A stretch of DNA of 64,000 nucleotides, from NCBI RefSeq assembly GCF_014204975.1, contig NZ_JACHMM010000001.1, positions 1,674,001 to 1,738,000 of the forward strand, written 5' to 3'. Of this stretch, positions 61,378 to 64,000 are shown piece after piece. The position numbers and the translations under genes are program-made. How positions within the stretch are numbered: the first letter of the stretch is position 1; every line of letters starts with the position of its first letter. The notes below the pieces were generated by a model. The model saw only the letters and a list, made by a program, of their open reading frames with translations. It was not told where the DNA came from and did no database searches. Origin of the DNA: Jiangella mangrovi (GTDB lineage Bacteria > Actinomycetota > Actinomycetes > Jiangellales > Jiangellaceae).

Positions 61378-61604
61378 CGTCGGTCCTGGCGCACTGCGGC
61401 AGCCTCCCTGACCCGACTCGCCGGGTCGCGGCTCTCGATCTGTCCGGGGTGTGTCGTACCGTCCTCTCGCTTCGGTCGACCTGCTCGGTCTTGGGGGTGC
61501 GGGCAGGTCGGCCGGAGTCCAGCTGCCTCACTGCAGCGGCGGGGTGTACGTCCAGTGGATATTGTAGCGATCCGGCCGGTCCCTGACGTGCGACTTGACC
61601 GACG

Positions 61605-62942
61605 TCACACGTACAGTCCGGCCCCGGTCTCGGGCTCCCACGCACCGTCGCGGACGAACCGCAGCAGCGTCGCCGTCGTCACCTCGTCGCCGTCGGCCAG
61701 CACCGCCCGGCGCACCAGCTCGCGCAGGTCGGCACCCGACGCTCCGTCGGTGCCGGCGGCGATGGTCCCGGCGTCGACGGCGGCCGCCAGCGGCCCGAGG
61801 TAGCGGCGCAGGATGGCCCGGCGCTGCGTGGCGTCGGGCAGCGGCACCTCGATGGTGCGGTCGAACCGCGCGGCCCGCACCGCGGCGTCGTCGAGCACCT
61901 GGGGATCGTTGGTGGTGGCGACGGTGACCACGCCCTGGTGCCGGCTCATGGCGCCGTCGAGCGCGGCGAGGAACCCGTGCAGGCCGACGTCGTTGCCGTG
62001 CCGGCGCCGCCCGACGACGAGGTCGAGGTCCTCGAGCACGACCAGCGCGGGCGAGAGCCGGGTGAGCTCCTCGTACACCGCCTCGATGGAGTCGACGATG
62101 GTGCGGGCGTCGCAGAACACGACCGTGACCTCGCCGGCCAGCTCGGCCGCGAGCACCCGGCAGAGCGCCGACTTGCCCGTGCCCGGCGCGCCGAACAGCA
62201 GCAGCCCGCGGTTGGTGCCCAGGCCCAGCTCTTCGAGCAGGGCACGACGGCGGAACAGCCCGGCGACGTTGAGGTCGATCTCGGCCCACACCGCCGCCGG
62301 CACGATGACGCCGTCGCGCGTCGCCTCGGGCACCGGGACCGTGCCGACCTGGAAGCCGCTGTGGTCGGCGCGGACCTGCAGGCAACGGCCCTTGAAGTAG
62401 TTGCGCGGGCCGCGGCCGCGCTCGACCACGCTGTGGAGATACGCCTCGGCCGCCTCGACGTCGCCCGCGCGGGCGTGCACGATCAGCTCCTTGGACGACC
62501 ACCGCGCGTCGATGGCCACGACCAGCGGCGCCGTCGCGTCGAGCGTTCCCGCCGCGAACGCCGCGACCAGCGACGTCGGCACCGTCTCGACGGCGTCGGC
62601 GAGCTGGAGGCGGTCCCAGCGAGGGCTCTCGTCGCTCTCGAGTCCGGCGAGGGCGAACGGCGGGTGTGCGCGCAGGTCCTCGGCGAGCACCCGGGCCACC
62701 AGCGGCGCGGTGAACGGGCCGAGCTGCTCGCGGACGGCGACGACTCCGGCGCCGTCGGCGCTCGTGGTGCCGCTCAGCACGCGGCGGGCGAACTCGTCGT
62801 GGTCCTCGGCCGCACGCAGCGGCAGCGTCGCGTCCAGCACGTGCGCCAGCCACGACAGCGTGTCCCTGACGCTCGCCGGCATGCGCCGGGTCGCGTCGTC
62901 GATGCGCCTCACGTCATCGGTCGGTTCCTGCTCGGCGTCCAT
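61605..62942 (-). CDS. AAA-family ATPase (FtsH/CDC48-like domain)
   Basis: A 445-residue protein with one AAA+ module. Walker A is GAPGTGKS, Walker B is LVVLEDLDLV, and the second region of homology has TTNDPQVLDDAAVRAARFDR with Arg fingers. The N-terminal 190 residues are unknown; KELIVHARAGDVEAAEAYLH resembles a small helical domain of related actinobacterial ATPases. The ATG at 62942 has GGGAGGTG before it. It is a lone gene; the role of this family is not known to me. Confidence 0.85.
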   Translation of the reverse strand: MDAEQEPTDDVRRIDDATRRMPASVRDTLSWLAHVLDATLPLRAAEDHDEFARRVLSGTTSADGAGVVAVREQLGPFTAPLVARVLAEDLRAHPPFALAGLESDESPRWDRLQLADAVETVPTSLVAAFAAGTLDATAPLVVAIDARWSSKELIVHARAGDVEAAEAYLHSVVERGRGPRNYFKGRCLQVRADHSGFQVGTVPVPEATRDGVIVPAAVWAEIDLNVAGLFRRRALLEELGLGTNRGLLLFGAPGTGKSALCRVLAAELAGEVTVVFCDARTIVDSIEAVYEELTRLSPALVVLEDLDLVVGRRRHGNDVGLHGFLAALDGAMSRHQGVVTVATTNDPQVLDDAAVRAARFDRTIEVPLPDATQRRAILRRYLGPLAAAVDAGTIAAGTDGASGADLRELVRRAVLADGDEVTTATLLRFVRDGAWEPETGAGLYV

Positions 62943-63167
62943 CGCCTTCACCTCCCTGGGCGTTGAAGCGCACCACCTCCTGCCGCGGGCTCCCCCATGG
63001 AGCCGCTGGTCGTTGCGGGGCCGGATGCCATGGTTCGACGATACGGGCGGCCTCCGACAGAACTCCATCGGATTTCCGCGCGCGGGGACGCGGCGCGTGC
63101 GGGCCGCGGAACAGGACGACCGTTAGCGTCGGACCGGAGGTTCGAGCATCTGCGTCGAGGAGTGACC

Positions 63168-63773
63168 ATGCACCGAAGCACCGGAATCCGGCACCTGCGC
63201 ACCACGCTCGAGCTCTGTGATCGGACGGCTCAGCGGGCCGAGGAGGGTCGCGTGCTGGTGGCGGCCTACGCGTTCGGCCAGATCCTGGAAGACGCCGGCG
63301 ACCTCGACGTCGTGCAGGTTGCGATCGTCCTCGACCTACCCGCAGCACAACTGACCTGGGGCGCCCAGCCCGCGGCGTGCCGATGGCTCCGCTACGTCCT
63401 GGATCTCGGCAGGAACCCGGTGTCGGCTCGGTGGCGACCGGCGGCCTGGCCGGTGTGGAATCACAGGATCCAGCGTCCGCTGCGGCTCTGGTCGGCCGCC
63501 GACGGCATCGACTCGGCGGCACTCGACGCTCTGTCGCGGGGGAAGGCAGAGTCTTTCCGGCTGCCGAGCCCTCCGCACGAAGAGCGGGCCGAGCAGTATC
63601 GGCTCGAGCTGACCGCCTGTCGCGATCACCTGCGTACCGTCCGCGACCACTACTGGGACCGCGACTGGCGACGTGAACACCACGGTGACGGTGACTACCC
63701 CGATCAGCAGCTGTGGAGTGCGACGGATGGCTACCTGGAGATGGTTGACGTCGTCCACAGCCTCGCCGACTAG
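63168..63773 (+). CDS. Hypothetical protein, 201 residues
   Basis: A soluble protein with no recognised domain. It opens with a helical region (RHLRTTLELCDRTAQRAEEG), and a Trp-rich middle section (AQPAACRWLRYVLDLGRNPV, then WRPAAWPVWNH) is followed by a charged C-terminal helix pair. CGAGGAG lies 6 bases before the ATG. It is divergent from the ATPase gene with a 225-base gap. Confidence 0.72.
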   Translation: MHRSTGIRHLRTTLELCDRTAQRAEEGRVLVAAYAFGQILEDAGDLDVVQVAIVLDLPAAQLTWGAQPAACRWLRYVLDLGRNPVSARWRPAAWPVWNHRIQRPLRLWSAADGIDSAALDALSRGKAESFRLPSPPHEERAEQYRLELTACRDHLRTVRDHYWDRDWRREHHGDGDYPDQQLWSATDGYLEMVDVVHSLAD

Positions 63774-63954
63774 CCTCGGAAGGCGAGGAGCAGCTACACG
63801 AGCCCGCCGCGAACCGTACGGGTCGGTCCACGGACGAACTCCCTGCCGGGTTGCGCGGCGAGCGGCCGGCGACGAGCGTTGCGTCGCCTGCCACGTTCCG
63901 TCCGGGGTGGCGCCTAGGCTGCGGCTCGACCCCGTCGGGCGGCGAAGGGCATGC

Positions 63955-64000
63955 ATGCCAGGAGGACGTGACCAGCTCGGTCCGCTGGAGCGGCTGACCC
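63955..64000 (+). CDS. Possible start of a gene cut by the window end
   Basis: An ATG at 63955 opens a frame still open at the last base (MPGGRDQLGPLERLT). There is no clear ribosome site, and only 15 codons are visible, so this is a guess from the N-terminal pattern, which resembles some regulators. The 180 bases before it hold nothing I recognise. Confidence 0.25.
   Translation, partial: MPGGRDQLGPLERLT

Overview
The window is about 72% GC, densely coded on both strands, with GGAGG-type ribosome binding sites, many GTG starts and many ATGA/GTGA start-stop overlaps. Together with an XRE-TPR regulator, a cobalamin-riboswitch-controlled class I ribonucleotide reductase (RNR) and actinobacterial-type Pat/HisC, this points to a high-GC actinomycete (Streptomyces/Jiangella-like; the genus cannot be fixed from sequence reading alone). 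I see no rRNA, tRNA, CRISPR array, phage module or transposase gene. The region reads as ordinary chromosome with several accessory islands.

Layout. 1-5193: a sugar-type ABC importer (two permeases and a lipoprotein binding protein) in line with an ADP-ribosylglycohydrolase, and a divergent paralogue of that hydrolase. 5187-5390: a 0.2-kb element with 31-bp perfect terminal inverted repeats. 5399-10620 (minus): nrdA-nrdB-mntH, one transcription unit behind a cobalamin riboswitch and a NrdR-box-like pair; NrdB has the residue set of a class Ic (Mn/Fe, tyrosine-free) enzyme and the next gene is an Nramp metal importer. 10764-13502: an EamA exporter, an XRE-TPR regulator and, divergent from it, a 40-codon secreted peptide gene closed by a strong terminator. 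13538-20841: aromatic/histidinol-phosphate aminotransferase, small membrane protein, LMW tyrosine phosphatase, a frameshifted fructosamine kinase, an ABC exporter pair, SIMPL, VOC and GNAT proteins.

20848-26495: thiE, then a TPP riboswitch with thiO-thiS-thiG, a HAD hydrolase, and an ArsR-SulP anion transporter operon with a perfect 16-bp operator-like palindrome. 26588-30587: DinB, Fic (with a palindromic promoter), an AlaX editing protein and an aldehyde dehydrogenase. 30584-39934: a 3116-residue secreted subtilase with five repeats of a module (two carboxypeptidase-regulatory-like domains plus one amidotransferase-like domain) and a PQQ-type beta-propeller. 40087-42151: GlxA-type regulator, cupin, nitroreductase. 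42335-46450: an Fe-S RecB-like nuclease/SF1 helicase followed by a PD-(D/E)XK protein.

46518-58763: two divergent operons around a double-length Lrp-type regulator. One (minus) carries an M19 dipeptidase, a zinc-type reductase, a DUF4862 protein and a TSUP exporter. The other (plus) carries CapA-like, amidohydrolase, Asp/Glu/hydantoin racemase, a membrane-anchored protein, a 46-residue membrane peptide, a Na+/solute symporter and an N-carbamoylase-type amidase, so it looks like import and hydrolysis of a cyclic amide, N-carbamoyl amino acid or dipeptide-like substrate. 58784-64000: two MFS exporters, an AAA ATPase, a hypothetical gene and the possible start of another gene at the edge.
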